Shown here in pieces: positions 38,295 through 45,462 of a stretch of DNA of 64,000 nt; position 1 is the stretch's first letter, and each line of letters begins with the position of its first letter. Both the position numbers and the translations under genes were made by a program. The stretch comes from Gammaproteobacteria bacterium (GTDB lineage Bacteria; Pseudomonadota; Gammaproteobacteria; GRL18), in the NCBI GenBank assembly GCA_016744995.1, contig JADGDG010000002.1, positions 248,001 through 312,000 of the forward strand, in the 5' to 3' direction. The notes beneath the pieces are model-generated. The model was not told the origin of the DNA. It searched no databases and was given only the letters and a program-made list of their open reading frames with translations.

Positions 38295-38684
38295 ATGAAA
38301 ACTCACCACTTTCCAGTGCGCGTCTATTACGAGGATACCGATCACTCAGGCGTTGTATATTATGCAAATTATCTAAAATTTATGGAAAGAGCCAGAGAAG
38401 ATGTCCTCGGCATTGATGTCCTGATCAACCTCTGGAAAGAAAAACAAATTGGCTTTGCGGTTTATTCTGTTAACGTGAAATATACCGATGCTGCTGTATT
38501 TGGCGATCAACTGGATGTTCGAACAACATTCAAAATGGACAGCCAGTACCGTGCCGTTATTAATCAGGATATCTGGAAAAAAGATGCAAAAAAACCCTCC
38601 ATAATCGGTGTTGTTGAGCTTATCTGCATTGACAAAGATAATCGCTTATTAGCATTTGAAGATGTTATCAAACTCCCCCTTTAA
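38295..38684 (+). CDS. ybgC: YbgC/FadM-type acyl-CoA thioesterase
   Basis: The ~129-aa hotdog-fold enzyme has the YbgC signature YYEDTDHSGVVYYANYLKFME at its start, including the catalytic Asp in DTDHSG. In many bacteria it is encoded with tol-pal, but no tol genes are present here. ATG 38295 and an in-frame TTG at 38289 both follow AAAGGA; the ATG is preferred. Substrate is a short or medium acyl-CoA, not determined. Confidence 0.92.
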   Translation: MKTHHFPVRVYYEDTDHSGVVYYANYLKFMERAREDVLGIDVLINLWKEKQIGFAVYSVNVKYTDAAVFGDQLDVRTTFKMDSQYRAVINQDIWKKDAKKPSIIGVVELICIDKDNRLLAFEDVIKLPL

Positions 38685-38919
38685 ACCATCTGTGCGCAGT
38701 TTATCTGTCTAATGGGCTTTGTATCGTCAAGCCGGGGTTATTGAGTGTATGGGGATAGAACATCGTTGTTGTAATATTTTGTACTTAAGAATAATAACTA
38801 ATAAAATCAGACTATTGTGTAAACTAGTTGCATAAAATAGAGACTTCTGGTAAACATATTGGGTAAGAGATGGTTCTGTGGATGAGGCCTGTCATACTGT
38901 TAGGGCACAAAATGAAATA

Positions 38920-39435
38920 ATGAACACCGATTTTAAAAAGCCACCACCAATAATTCATTCGGCAAAAACACTATATTATGCAGTAAATGATGAATCTGTT
39001 GAGTTTACAGACAGAATTAACTTGTTTGTTGGTGAAGTTGAAAATTTCAAAAAATTAGGTGAAATGCCTCTTTTAGCTATTTGTGAAAATTATTCGGAGG
39101 AAAAAGATACTGTACTGTTTTTTTGTGATTCGAATTGGGAGCCTCAAGGCGTATTTGGTACCAAATCTGTTGAACAAGCAAAATCTAAAGCAGAAATTGG
39201 TTATAAAGGAATTACAAACAAATGGATAAGTGCAAATACTTCAGAAGAAGAATTAAATAAACATCTTAAAGATCACGGTATTGACCCTGATGCTGACTGG
39301 TGGAAAGTGAGTTGCACATTTTGTGGTAAATCTCAAAGTGAAGTTGAAGATGGTTTATTGTCTAATGAAAAAGCAACAACTTATATTTGTTATGACTGCA
39401 TAAAAGATTTTTATAAATTCATAAATGAAGACTAA
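38920..39435 (+). CDS. Hypothetical protein with C-terminal ClpX-type zinc finger
   Basis: The product is about 171 aa from ATG 38920, or 185 aa from an in-frame GTG at 38878. Its C-terminal 40 residues (SCTFCGKSQSEVEDGLLSN...YICYDCI) match the C4 zinc-binding domain normally found at the N-terminus of ClpX. The rest has no recognised domain. A free-standing ClpX-type finger might bind ClpX adaptors or substrates, but that is only suggested by the domain. It is the first gene of the repeat-separated accessory region. Confidence 0.75.
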   Translation: MNTDFKKPPPIIHSAKTLYYAVNDESVEFTDRINLFVGEVENFKKLGEMPLLAICENYSEEKDTVLFFCDSNWEPQGVFGTKSVEQAKSKAEIGYKGITNKWISANTSEEELNKHLKDHGIDPDADWWKVSCTFCGKSQSEVEDGLLSNEKATTYICYDCIKDFYKFINED

Positions 39436-39615
39436 ATTTACCCTAAGTGCTTGCATTTGAAAATCTGATCCATGCGATTTATTCAAAATATGAGTCTGGT
39501 TTAAATTTCAGAGCACTAAATTAAGTCTCTGGAAAACTAGTTTTCCAATGAAGCTAATGTTATGTGTAAAAAGATCAGCCTGAAGAGTTGGAAAAAGTAA
39601 TGCAAGAAATAAGCA

Positions 39616-39642
39616 GTAATCCAGGCCACTCACCATTTGATG
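39616..39642 (+). repeat. Family-B repeat, copy 1
   Basis: GTAATCCAGGCCACTCACC followed by ATTTGATG matches the consensus GTAATCYAGGCCACCCATCATTTGATG. A second conserved block (39731-39774: AAGTTGGATCAAATTATGGC... TCTCATAAT) also follows copy 2 at 40638-40680. Here the two blocks are separated by the hairpin-rich insert. Confidence 0.8.
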
Positions 39643-39656
39643 AATAAACATCACTA

Positions 39657-39717
39657 GGGCAAGCCCTCTCGCTTAGGCTCGACTTTCACTTCGTGAAACG
39701 GGGAATTTAACCCGCCC
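39657..39717. repeat. Hairpin-rich insert, copy 1
   Basis: GGGC...GCCC arms enclose further stems (TTTCACTTCGTGAAA and CGGGGAATTTAACCCG). A similar element with GGGC/GCCC ends and a GGGG-TTTAAT-CCCC stem lies at 44989-45025. Relative to repeat copy 2, this stretch is an insertion. Confidence 0.55.
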
Positions 39718-39808
39718 AGATTAAAAAAATAAGTTGGATCAAATTATGGCGATCTCATAATATCCCGATTAGACTTACATGGAGTTTGTACTCCAACAAG
39801 GAAAACAA

Positions 39809-40594
39809 ATGCCTGAACTAAGAATTAAATACCACTACGAATATGGACTAGCAGACACTGGAAGACTGGGGTTATATGACGCGGCCACTGCACTTAGAGG
39901 CATATCTAGAGCTAGTGCAATTATAACACACGCATTTTTGAATGGTGAAGTTCGCACTCATGGGGATGCTGCAAAAGGTGCTAAATTTTACATTAATACT
40001 CCCAAACGAGGAAGTTTTGTATATGAAGCAACAATTTGGTTTGCTGGCGCTGTTACAAGTGGCGTATTTTATGACTTTATAAAGTATGGTTTCAATGAGG
40101 CTGTAGGCAAACTTAATAATGAAGAATATTACAAAGTTTTGAATGATCGTATTGAGCCAACTATTGGGGAACTGCCTGCCGTTTTAGAGTCCTCATTAGA
40201 GGAGATTCATAGACCTATCAAACAAGATAACGAAATAAAGCTGACAATAGCCCGCCCAAGAGGTGAAAAGCTCGCTGTCTTTGATTCAGATACCGCCCTT
40301 TATTTATTACCATCGACTGTACCTTCACCTCACGAAATTTCAGGAAGTGTGACCAAATACAATTCACTTACTGGATGGGGTAAATTTTTTGATCTTATCG
40401 AAGGCAGGACGATATCGTTTAATATTAAGCTAAATAGCTCCGAAAGACAGAAGTCATTAATTACCTGGTCACTACATGAAAACAATTTGGGGCGTGATGG
40501 GATGCTTTATTTGGGAGCAAATGCGGTCACTGCCCCTACTGGGAAAATTAAGAGGTATATTGTTCACAATGTCAGTGATTCCCCATTTGTCTAG
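39809..40594 (+). CDS. Hypothetical protein of accessory region
   Basis: The ~261-aa product starts at ATG 39809 (MPELRIKYHYEYGLAD), chosen because AAGGA lies 7-8 nt upstream; an upstream in-frame ATG at 39779 lies inside the repeat block. A weakly hydrophobic stretch around residues 75-95 may be a membrane or buried helix. The C-terminal half is beta-rich by appearance. Similar small proteins with an LRGISRA-type motif are found in mobile regions and some defence islands, but no function is known to me. Flanked by family-B repeats on both sides. Confidence 0.65.
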   Translation: MPELRIKYHYEYGLADTGRLGLYDAATALRGISRASAIITHAFLNGEVRTHGDAAKGAKFYINTPKRGSFVYEATIWFAGAVTSGVFYDFIKYGFNEAVGKLNNEEYYKVLNDRIEPTIGELPAVLESSLEEIHRPIKQDNEIKLTIARPRGEKLAVFDSDTALYLLPSTVPSPHEISGSVTKYNSLTGWGKFFDLIEGRTISFNIKLNSSERQKSLITWSLHENNLGRDGMLYLGANAVTAPTGKIKRYIVHNVSDSPFV

Positions 40595-40602
40595 CCTAAA
40601 AA

Positions 40603-40680
40603 TAATCTAGGCCACCTATTATTTGGTGATAAAAAAACAAGTGGAATCAAATTGAGGCTATCTCATAATGCCTGACTACG
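40603..40680 (+). repeat. Family-B repeat, copy 2 with its second conserved block
   Basis: TAATCTAGGCCACCTATTAT is followed directly by the block AAGTGGAATCAAATTGAGGC...TCTCATAATG. The two blocks are continuous here but split by an insert in copy 1. It begins 9 bp after the stop of the 39809 gene. Confidence 0.8.
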
Positions 40681-40689
40681 TTAAACCGA

Positions 40690-40757
40690 GTAATCTAGGC
40701 CACCCATAAAAAATTTTTTAAAAGTGGAAAATTTTCCATTAATTTACATCGTTATCT
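40690..40757 (+). repeat. Family-B repeat, copy 3 (long form)
   Basis: GTAATCTAGGCCACCCATAA is followed by an AT-rich palindromic stretch with AAAAGTGGAAAATTTTCCAT. The same long form recurs at 41066-41203, so the antitoxin gene is bracketed by direct repeats. Confidence 0.8.
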
Positions 40758-40797
40758 TTTAAACCAAAAAAATAAACCACAGCAAAAAGGAGTAAAC

Positions 40798-41016
40798 ATG
40801 TCAATTTCAATACCTTTAAACAAAATGTCATTTGAAGAAAAAATGCAAGCTATGGAATTACTCTGGGATGACTTATGCCATAGTTCAGAATCTATAGAAT
40901 CACCCTCTTGGCATAAAAATATACTAGATGAGCGAGAGCAAGCTCTGATAGGAGGTGATGATAAATTCATTGATTGGGAAGCAGAAAAAAAGAACATTAA
41001 GAAAAAAATTGAATGA
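40798..41016 (+). CDS. Type II antitoxin, addiction-module component
   Basis: The 72-aa product matches the short helical antitoxin family of putative addiction-module components (TIGR02574 type): MSFEEKMQAMELLWDDLC near the start, WHKNILDEREQALIGG in the middle and a Lys-rich end. AAGGAG precedes the ATG. Its stop overlaps the start of a RelE/ParE-type toxin gene by ATGA, but the toxin breaks off after 18 codons. The antitoxin is therefore an orphan here unless a toxin is encoded elsewhere. Confidence 0.85.
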   Translation: MSISIPLNKMSFEEKMQAMELLWDDLCHSSESIESPSWHKNILDEREQALIGGDDKFIDWEAEKKNIKKKIE

Positions 41017-41069
41017 AAATAAAAATACTATCAACCGCTAGCCAAGACTTAATTGATAGTGGAACGTAA
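41013..41069 (+). pseudogene. Truncated RelE/ParE-type toxin gene
   Basis: The first 18 codons (MKIKILSTASQDLIDSGT) are the usual opening of RelE/ParE toxins linked to this antitoxin family. The frame then stops in a TAA supplied by the repeat (GTAATCCAGG at 41066), and nothing toxin-like follows. The break coincides with the repeat boundary. Confidence 0.75.
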
Positions 41070-41203
41070 TCCAGGCCACCCATAAAATGTTTTTTAAAAG
41101 TTGAAAACTTTCCATGTTTTATGGCTAATATCAGAATAAGTGGAAAATCCTTACAGTTATAGTATATTTTAGACAGAAAATTTTCCATTAATTTGCATCA
41201 TTA
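41066..41203 (+). repeat. Family-B repeat, copy 4 (long form)
   Basis: GTAATCCAGGCCACCCATAA, then TTTTTTAAAAGTTGAAAACT, and at 41177-41203 AAAATTTTCCATTAATTTGC. The parts match copy 3, with about 60 bp of extra sequence between them. Confidence 0.8.
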
Positions 41204-41228
41204 GAGTACGAATTCGGATTATTCATAC

Positions 41229-41333
41229 ATGGGTACAATTAGTAGTTACTTTAAAGCACTTAAGGCATCAAGATGCTTCGGAGCTGCTTTAAAGTATGAA
41301 AGACAAGGTGATTTTAAAAACGCACTAAAATAA
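41229..41333 (+). pseudogene. Truncated TPR/Sel1-like gene fragment
   Basis: A 34-codon frame (MGTISSYFKALKASRCFGAA, then LKYERQGDFKNALK) looks like the first helix pair of a tetratricopeptide-type protein. It ends in TAA three bases before repeat copy 5. As with the toxin, the gene is cut where the repeat begins. It could also be a genuine micro-protein. Confidence 0.5.
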
Positions 41334-41336
41334 AGT

Positions 41337-41360
41337 GATCTAGGCCACCCATCATTTGAT
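41337..41360 (+). repeat. Family-B repeat, copy 5
   Basis: GATCTAGGCCACCCATCATT followed by TGAT, a clean copy of the core. Directly downstream, an open frame without a start (SGISALSEKVSGVIVAC, then stop) looks like the tail of another gene. Confidence 0.8.
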
Positions 41361-41454
41361 TCTGGCATTTCTGCACTTTCTGAGAAAGTATCTGGTGTAA
41401 TTGTTGCTTGTTAAAAACTGCCATTACATAAATTAATAGTTGCATGGAGTTTTG

Positions 41455-41775
41455 ATGAAAAATATACAAGAACAAATAATCATATGGCAGATTATTCTGC
41501 AACTTCTCCTTATTTGGGTATTATTGGGATTAAGTTGTACATCAAGCACAGGAATTAGCGATTATAAGTTGCTGAATGTAGAGGAGTATATTGGGCTTAG
41601 TTATCGTCACTTCCAAATTGTATCAGTTCTAGTAATCTGTGCAATAGCACCATATACAATACAATTAGCCTGGAATAAGTATGTCTGCACTTTACCTAAT
41701 ATTAATCCAATGACTTGGTCTCATGGTTTTGCTGTACTTCTTGTTTTAGAGATTTTGAATGTTTACTATAACTAA
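41455..41775 (+). CDS. Small membrane protein, unknown
   Basis: The ~106-aa product starts at ATG 41455 with GGAG 6-7 nt upstream (MKNIQEQIIIW). Three hydrophobic segments are visible, at about residues 10-28, 50-68 and 88-102. No family was recognised. It is a single-gene unit between two family-B repeats. Confidence 0.6.
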   Translation: MKNIQEQIIIWQIILQLLLIWVLLGLSCTSSTGISDYKLLNVEEYIGLSYRHFQIVSVLVICAIAPYTIQLAWNKYVCTLPNINPMTWSHGFAVLLVLEILNVYYN

Positions 41776-41884
41776 AATGTTAGTGCATACTGAGACTATT
41801 GTATTTTAAAAATGATTTAGTTTATGAAATAGATAACAAATGAGGTTAGATTTTGAGAATGAAGCGAACCAAAATCTGAACAGC

Positions 41885-41908
41885 AACCTAGGCCACCCAT
41901 CATTTTAT
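41885..41908 (+). repeat. Family-B repeat, copy 6
   Basis: AACCTAGGCCACCCATCATT followed by TTAT. A short open frame from 41840 (MRLDFENEANQNLNSN) reads into the repeat, another possible gene/repeat junction. Confidence 0.8.
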
Positions 41909-41973
41909 CTGTAATTGAGGTGAATTCCAGAATTTTGCTGAGGCCCATTACACTGATAGCTTGAGAAATAATA

Positions 41974-42369
41974 ATGTCAATTTGGTCTAAATATTCTGAA
42001 CTTCAAGAAGCTGGCGAGTACAAATCTGCCATACTCTTACTTGAAGCATATGCAACCAAAAATAATTGTTTGCAAGCAATGTTTTTGCTAGGTCAAGAGT
42101 TGGGAGTTTATAGTTACCCGTCAATAACAGATTACTCAAGATCAGCATACTGGTTTAAAAAAGCATCTGATAATGGACACAATGCATCTCGTTATGAGTT
42201 TGGTCTTGCGTTAATTTCTGGAATAGGTGTTGATGTTAATATTAACGAAGGAAAAAAATTAATCCTAAGTTCGGCAGATAGTGGAAATAAATTAGCCCTG
42301 GAAGTTGTTTTAGGTAAAATTATATTATCTAAAAAATTGAATTTTATTTTAACTTCAGGAAGAAGTTGA
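41974..42369 (+). CDS. Sel1-like repeat protein
   Basis: The 131-aa product has two or three helical Sel1/TPR-like units: EYKSAILLLEAYATKNN, SAYWFKKASDNGHNASRYEF and GLALISGIGVDVNINEGKKL. These serve protein-protein contacts. It has no signal peptide. The fragment at 41229 has a similar opening, so these may be related cargo genes at different stages of decay. It may itself be shortened at the C-terminus (ends FILTSGRS). Confidence 0.65.
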   Translation: MSIWSKYSELQEAGEYKSAILLLEAYATKNNCLQAMFLLGQELGVYSYPSITDYSRSAYWFKKASDNGHNASRYEFGLALISGIGVDVNINEGKKLILSSADSGNKLALEVVLGKIILSKKLNFILTSGRS

Positions 42370-42502
42370 GATATAAGGCTTTACTATATTCTGAAAAAGC
42401 ATCACAATAAATATACATAAAATTAATGTAACTAAAAGAGATCTAACCAGAATTTAAATTTGATTTGGACACATTTCCTTGTCAAAATATGAAATATTAC
42501 GA

Positions 42503-42736
42503 ATGAGCATACTTTTAATTTCTATACTGAAAGTCAAAAAATCCAGTTATTGTGGATTTATAAAGGTAAAAGGTAATCTCACTATTAAAATAAGAAGAAG
42601 TAAAAAATTTTTTTTATTAATAAATTTAATCTTAGCATTATTCTGTTTTGCAATGAATGAGGTCATCCTTTACTTTGTAGGTGCTTTTTTTATTCTTGAG
42701 GGTATCGCTTACTATCTTTATTTCCAGAATAAATAA
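42503..42736 (+). CDS. Small membrane protein, unknown
   Basis: The ~77-aa product (ATG 42503, or TTG 42479 for 85 aa) is strongly basic in the middle (KVKKSSY, KIRRSKK) with two C-terminal membrane helices (FFLLINLILALFCFA and LYFVGAFFILEGIAYYLY). Neither start has a clear ribosome site. No family was recognised, and it ends 3 bp before the next gene. Confidence 0.45.
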   Translation: MSILLISILKVKKSSYCGFIKVKGNLTIKIRRSKKFFLLINLILALFCFAMNEVILYFVGAFFILEGIAYYLYFQNK

Positions 42737-42739
42737 ACA

Positions 42740-42966
42740 ATGGGTAAACTCTATTATACATCTGGTGAAGAAATTAGAATTGGAGATATTGTTAATTTTT
42801 CTGGTTCAATAGGAAAGGTTTTATTTATTATTCAAACTAAGCAATATAGTGAAAATTATCCAGAATCTGATTGGAGCTATTTAAAACACGGTTTTGGAGT
42901 TGAAACTGAGAAGTATGGATGATTCATCAAGCAACACATGATGTAGATTTAGAAAAATTCAAATAG
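42740..42966 (+). pseudogene. Small hypothetical gene with a probable one-base frameshift
   Basis: The intact frame (42740-42922) gives 60 aa ending EKYG. In the next frame, overlapping that stop as ATGA, the text continues IHQATHDVDLEKFK to a stop at 42966. A single added T after GGA at about 42919 would join them as EKYGLIHQATHDVDLEKFK. Proteins of this type (GEEIRIGDIV... DWSYL..GF) seem to continue in just that way. Either a deletion mutation or a sequencing error explains this. Function unknown. Confidence 0.6.
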
Positions 42967-42986
42967 GTTACAACCAGAGTTTGTTA

Positions 42987-43011
42987 GTAATCGAGACCAC
43001 CCATCATTTGG
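42987..43011 (+). repeat. Family-B repeat, copy 7
   Basis: GTAATCGAGACCACCCATCA followed by TTTGG, the most diverged core (CGAGACC for CYAGGCC). Confidence 0.75.
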
Positions 43012-43085
43012 GTTTTAAATATTTACGAAAGTTTTTTCCTTTCCATTTTTCTCTGAAAGCTTTGGTAAAAATAATATTAACTAAA

Positions 43086-43478
43086 ATGAATAAAATATTA
43101 CCATACAAATATAGTAATCTGACTCCAACAATTATGAGTGAATCAAGAATCTACAAATATCTTGACGAACTTTTATTATTGGCAGAGACTCATGAATATA
43201 AAAAAAGTGACATTTGTGAAGGTTTTTGTGAACTAATACAAACACGCTTATCTGACAACTATGCAACAATAAACATCGAATATTCTTCGCGAATTTTTTT
43301 ATGGCTTAGTGATTATTCACCAAATTGTATAGAGCACTTAGACTTGTATCTTTCTGTTTTAGTAAATTTAAAAAACACAAATGAGATTAGAGTTTTACTT
43401 ACAAAGAAATTAGAGAACCAGAATACAAAAAAAGAAACAGAGTTAATTTTAGGTGCATTAACTGAAATTTCGACTTAA
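43086..43478 (+). CDS. Hypothetical helical protein
   Basis: From ATG 43086 the product is 130 aa (MNKILPYKYSN). The frame stays open back to TTG 42981 inside the repeat, and ATG 43134 is another option. The text is alpha-helical in appearance, with regularly spaced Leu (YLDELLLLAETHEYKK, FLWLSDYSPNCIEHLDLYL), similar to small immunity-like or scaffold proteins of accessory regions. No family was recognised and there is no signal peptide. Confidence 0.5.
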   Translation: MNKILPYKYSNLTPTIMSESRIYKYLDELLLLAETHEYKKSDICEGFCELIQTRLSDNYATINIEYSSRIFLWLSDYSPNCIEHLDLYLSVLVNLKNTNEIRVLLTKKLENQNTKKETELILGALTEIST

Positions 43479-43559
43479 TAAAGTAAGAGATGGCAACTAT
43501 TCTGACACAAGGAGGAGAATAGATGTTCACGATGGATCGGAGTCAACGTTCACAATTGC

Positions 43560-43904
43560 CTAATCATGCATTTTTTTACTATCAGAGGGTGCTTCATCTC
43601 GGTTGTTCATTCCGTAATCTCTGCTTACATCTGCAACTCTTAGTCTATAATTACTAAAAACACCTCCACGGCCCTTTTCCTGAGCATAACGATGAGATTC
43701 TAGATTTCTCCACTCTTCTATGGCTTGTTCATCACGCCAAAAGGAAAGCGAAAGCACTTTGCCTTCTTCAACAAGACTTGAAAAGCGTTCTATAGAAATA
43801 AAACCATCAATTTTTTCTAATAGAGGCTTTAATTCAGCTGCTATATCTAAATATTCTTCTACTTTCCCTTTTGCGGGAAATACTTCAAAAATCACAGCAA
43901 TCAT
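43560..43904 (-). CDS. Antibiotic biosynthesis monooxygenase (ABM)-domain protein
   Basis: The 114-aa product has the ABM ferredoxin-like fold pattern: MIAVIFEVFPAKGKVEEYLD at the start, LLEKIDGFISIERFSS in the centre, and LSFWRDEQAIEEWRNLESHR. Members range from heme-degrading enzymes to small quinol monooxygenases, and many have no known role. It is the only minus-strand gene of normal length in this accessory region. Confidence 0.85.
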   Translation of the reverse strand: MIAVIFEVFPAKGKVEEYLDIAAELKPLLEKIDGFISIERFSSLVEEGKVLSLSFWRDEQAIEEWRNLESHRYAQEKGRGGVFSNYRLRVADVSRDYGMNNRDEAPSDSKKMHD

Positions 43905-44522
43905 AATTAATCCTTTTATTTTTTTTAGTTTAATATTTCAATGTCAGAATCTCTGATGTACCCAGTTGGTTTTTAACCAAAATTATCAAATATTTCATGT
44001 ATGGCAGGCACGGGTAGAGATTTCTTATGGTCGTCAAGATAGATAAAGTAACCCTTAAGTGACTTGCACTCATTATTATGAGCCATAGTTTTCCTTTTTT
44101 TTAGTTTATCAATAAAATCGATTTCAGGCACCCACAAGTTGAAGATCATTTTGAAGGAAAAGTCTGACTTGTGATTCTTTCATAAAAACCTTACAATCTA
44201 CATGGAATTAAACAAGTAAAATTTTACTGTTTGAGTAAATGTCATATAAGCAGTCATTGAACCAATTTAATTGATGAATATAGACACTAATAAATAAGGA
44301 TGGATTGTGCCAAGCCACAATCTTATTCATGGTTGGGCAAGCTTGAAATATCACTTATATAAAAAAATATATTTTGAAACACAAAGATCAGAAGTACGAG
44401 GTCAAGTCTTGTGATTTATTTTTTTATTAAATACTAAATTGTGGACTAATCGATAAAACACGGAAAAGAAAGGGGTTACTCTATACCTCGTTATGCTACT
44501 TTAAATTAAAAAGGAAAATAAA
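43905..44522. other. Gap with one possible micro-gene
   Basis: Apart from the 37-aa frame at 43973-44086 nothing coding was recognised. A short inverted pair (ATTGTG...CACAAT) lies near 44305-44323. The lipoprotein promoter should be near 44450-44500. Confidence 0.4.
43973..44086 (-). CDS. Possible 37-aa protein
   Basis: An ATG at 44086 is preceded by AAAGGAAAA at good spacing and opens a 37-codon frame (MAHNNECKSLKGYFIYLDDH...). The product is hydrophilic. The strong ribosome site favours translation, but the gene may be the remnant of a longer one. It lies on the same strand as, and upstream of, the ABM gene. Confidence 0.4.
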   Translation of the reverse strand: MAHNNECKSLKGYFIYLDDHKKSLPVPAIHEIFDNFG

Positions 44523-44981
44523 ATGTATAATAAACTTGCTCTAATCGCTTTGGTAACAACTTTGTTTACTGGTTGTGCATCTGTTCCCATGGAAGATGGC
44601 GAAAAATCTGAATCAGCAAAAATGTTTAGTCCTCCAGCGGAAGGTAATTCTGGCCTTTATATATATCGTTCGGGTAGTTTCGGTGGGGCTTTAAAAAAAG
44701 ATATATGGGTTGATGGGGATTGTATTGGAGAAACAGCTCCCAATATTTTCTTTTACGAACAGGTTTCAGGTAATAAGGAACATAAGATTTCAACTGAGTC
44801 TGAATTCTCGCCTAATGACTTACTGATTCAAACTGAGGATGGTAAGAATTATTTCATTCGTCAATATATAAAATTGGGAGCATTTGTTGGCGGTGCTGGC
44901 TTAGAATTGGTGGATAATGAAAAAGGACAAGAAGCTGTGAGAGGTTTAGAAATGGCAAAATCAGGAGTATGCAGCAAATAA
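44523..44981 (+). CDS. DUF2846-type lipoprotein
   Basis: The 152-aa product has a lipoprotein signal peptide with lipobox LFTGC at residues 14-18. The mature domain (GLYIYRSGSFGGALKKDIWV, GETAPNIFFYEQV, KISTESEFSPN, YFIRQYIKLGAFVGGAGLE) matches DUF2846 lipoproteins of unknown role. The lipid anchor places it on the periplasmic face of a membrane. AAAAGGAAAATAAA precedes the start. It sits between the 43-kb cargo genes and the last family-B repeat. Confidence 0.85.
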   Translation: MYNKLALIALVTTLFTGCASVPMEDGEKSESAKMFSPPAEGNSGLYIYRSGSFGGALKKDIWVDGDCIGETAPNIFFYEQVSGNKEHKISTESEFSPNDLLIQTEDGKNYFIRQYIKLGAFVGGAGLELVDNEKGQEAVRGLEMAKSGVCSK

Positions 44982-44988
44982 CCTAATC

Positions 44989-45025
44989 GGGCAGCCGTAG
45001 GGGTTTAATCCCCCCAGTCCAGCCC
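44989..45025. repeat. Hairpin-rich element, copy 2
   Basis: GGGC...GCCC ends enclose a GGGG-TTTAAT-CCCC stem. It starts 7 bp after the lipoprotein stop and 46 bp before repeat copy 8. Compare 39657-39717, which has the same end words beside repeat copy 1. It could also serve as a terminator. Confidence 0.5.
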
Positions 45026-45070
45026 ATACCATCCTGTATGCAGTTCCGCACAGGGTGGTTCACTAATCAG

Positions 45071-45091
45071 GTAATCCAGGCCACCCTTCAC
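45071..45091 (+). repeat. Family-B repeat, copy 8
   Basis: GTAATCCAGGCCACCCTTCA, 20 bp before the start of the next gene. It is the last copy found in this region. Confidence 0.8.
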
Positions 45092-45111
45092 AAAATTGAT
45101 AATCTTATAGA

Positions 45112-45420
45112 ATGAAAGCATTTAGCATTTTAATAACAGCCATACTTTTGACAGTTTTTATTGGTTGGTATACTGATGTAAAATACGACAAAGCACATAA
45201 AATACAAATATTAAATGTAACAGGTATATTCAGCACGCCAGAAAAAGCGGCATACGCAACTGATATGGATAAACCCATATTATACCTGCAGCCTGAACAA
45301 AATATATTTGTTCAACAAATAACATACGGAAAAGATTTTATGGCCATAAAAATTGAAACAGAAAATAAAGTATCTGGTTGGTTAGTATCCGATGGCAATG
45401 TTAAAATCACTAAACCATAG
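45112..45420 (+). CDS. Small exported or anchored protein, SH3-like
   Basis: The 102-aa product has an N-terminal hydrophobic segment (residues 4-19) acting as signal or anchor. A short beta-rich domain ends in VSGWLVSDGNVKI, which resembles bacterial SH3-like ligand domains. Function unknown. It directly follows repeat copy 8. Confidence 0.55.
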   Translation: MKAFSILITAILLTVFIGWYTDVKYDKAHKIQILNVTGIFSTPEKAAYATDMDKPILYLQPEQNIFVQQITYGKDFMAIKIETENKVSGWLVSDGNVKITKP

Positions 45421-45462
45421 TACTTAACCAGAACACAGCTTTACAAGCAATCAGAGTGTATC

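Larger units (their letters stand above)
39436..39808. other. Gap with a gene fragment, family-B repeat and structured insert
   Basis: No intact gene was recognised. At about 39569-39650 an open frame with no start (DQPEELEKVMQEISSNPGHS) reads straight into the repeat and looks like the tail of a lost gene. The repeat at 39616-39642 and a ~60-nt hairpin-rich insert follow. Confidence 0.5.
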
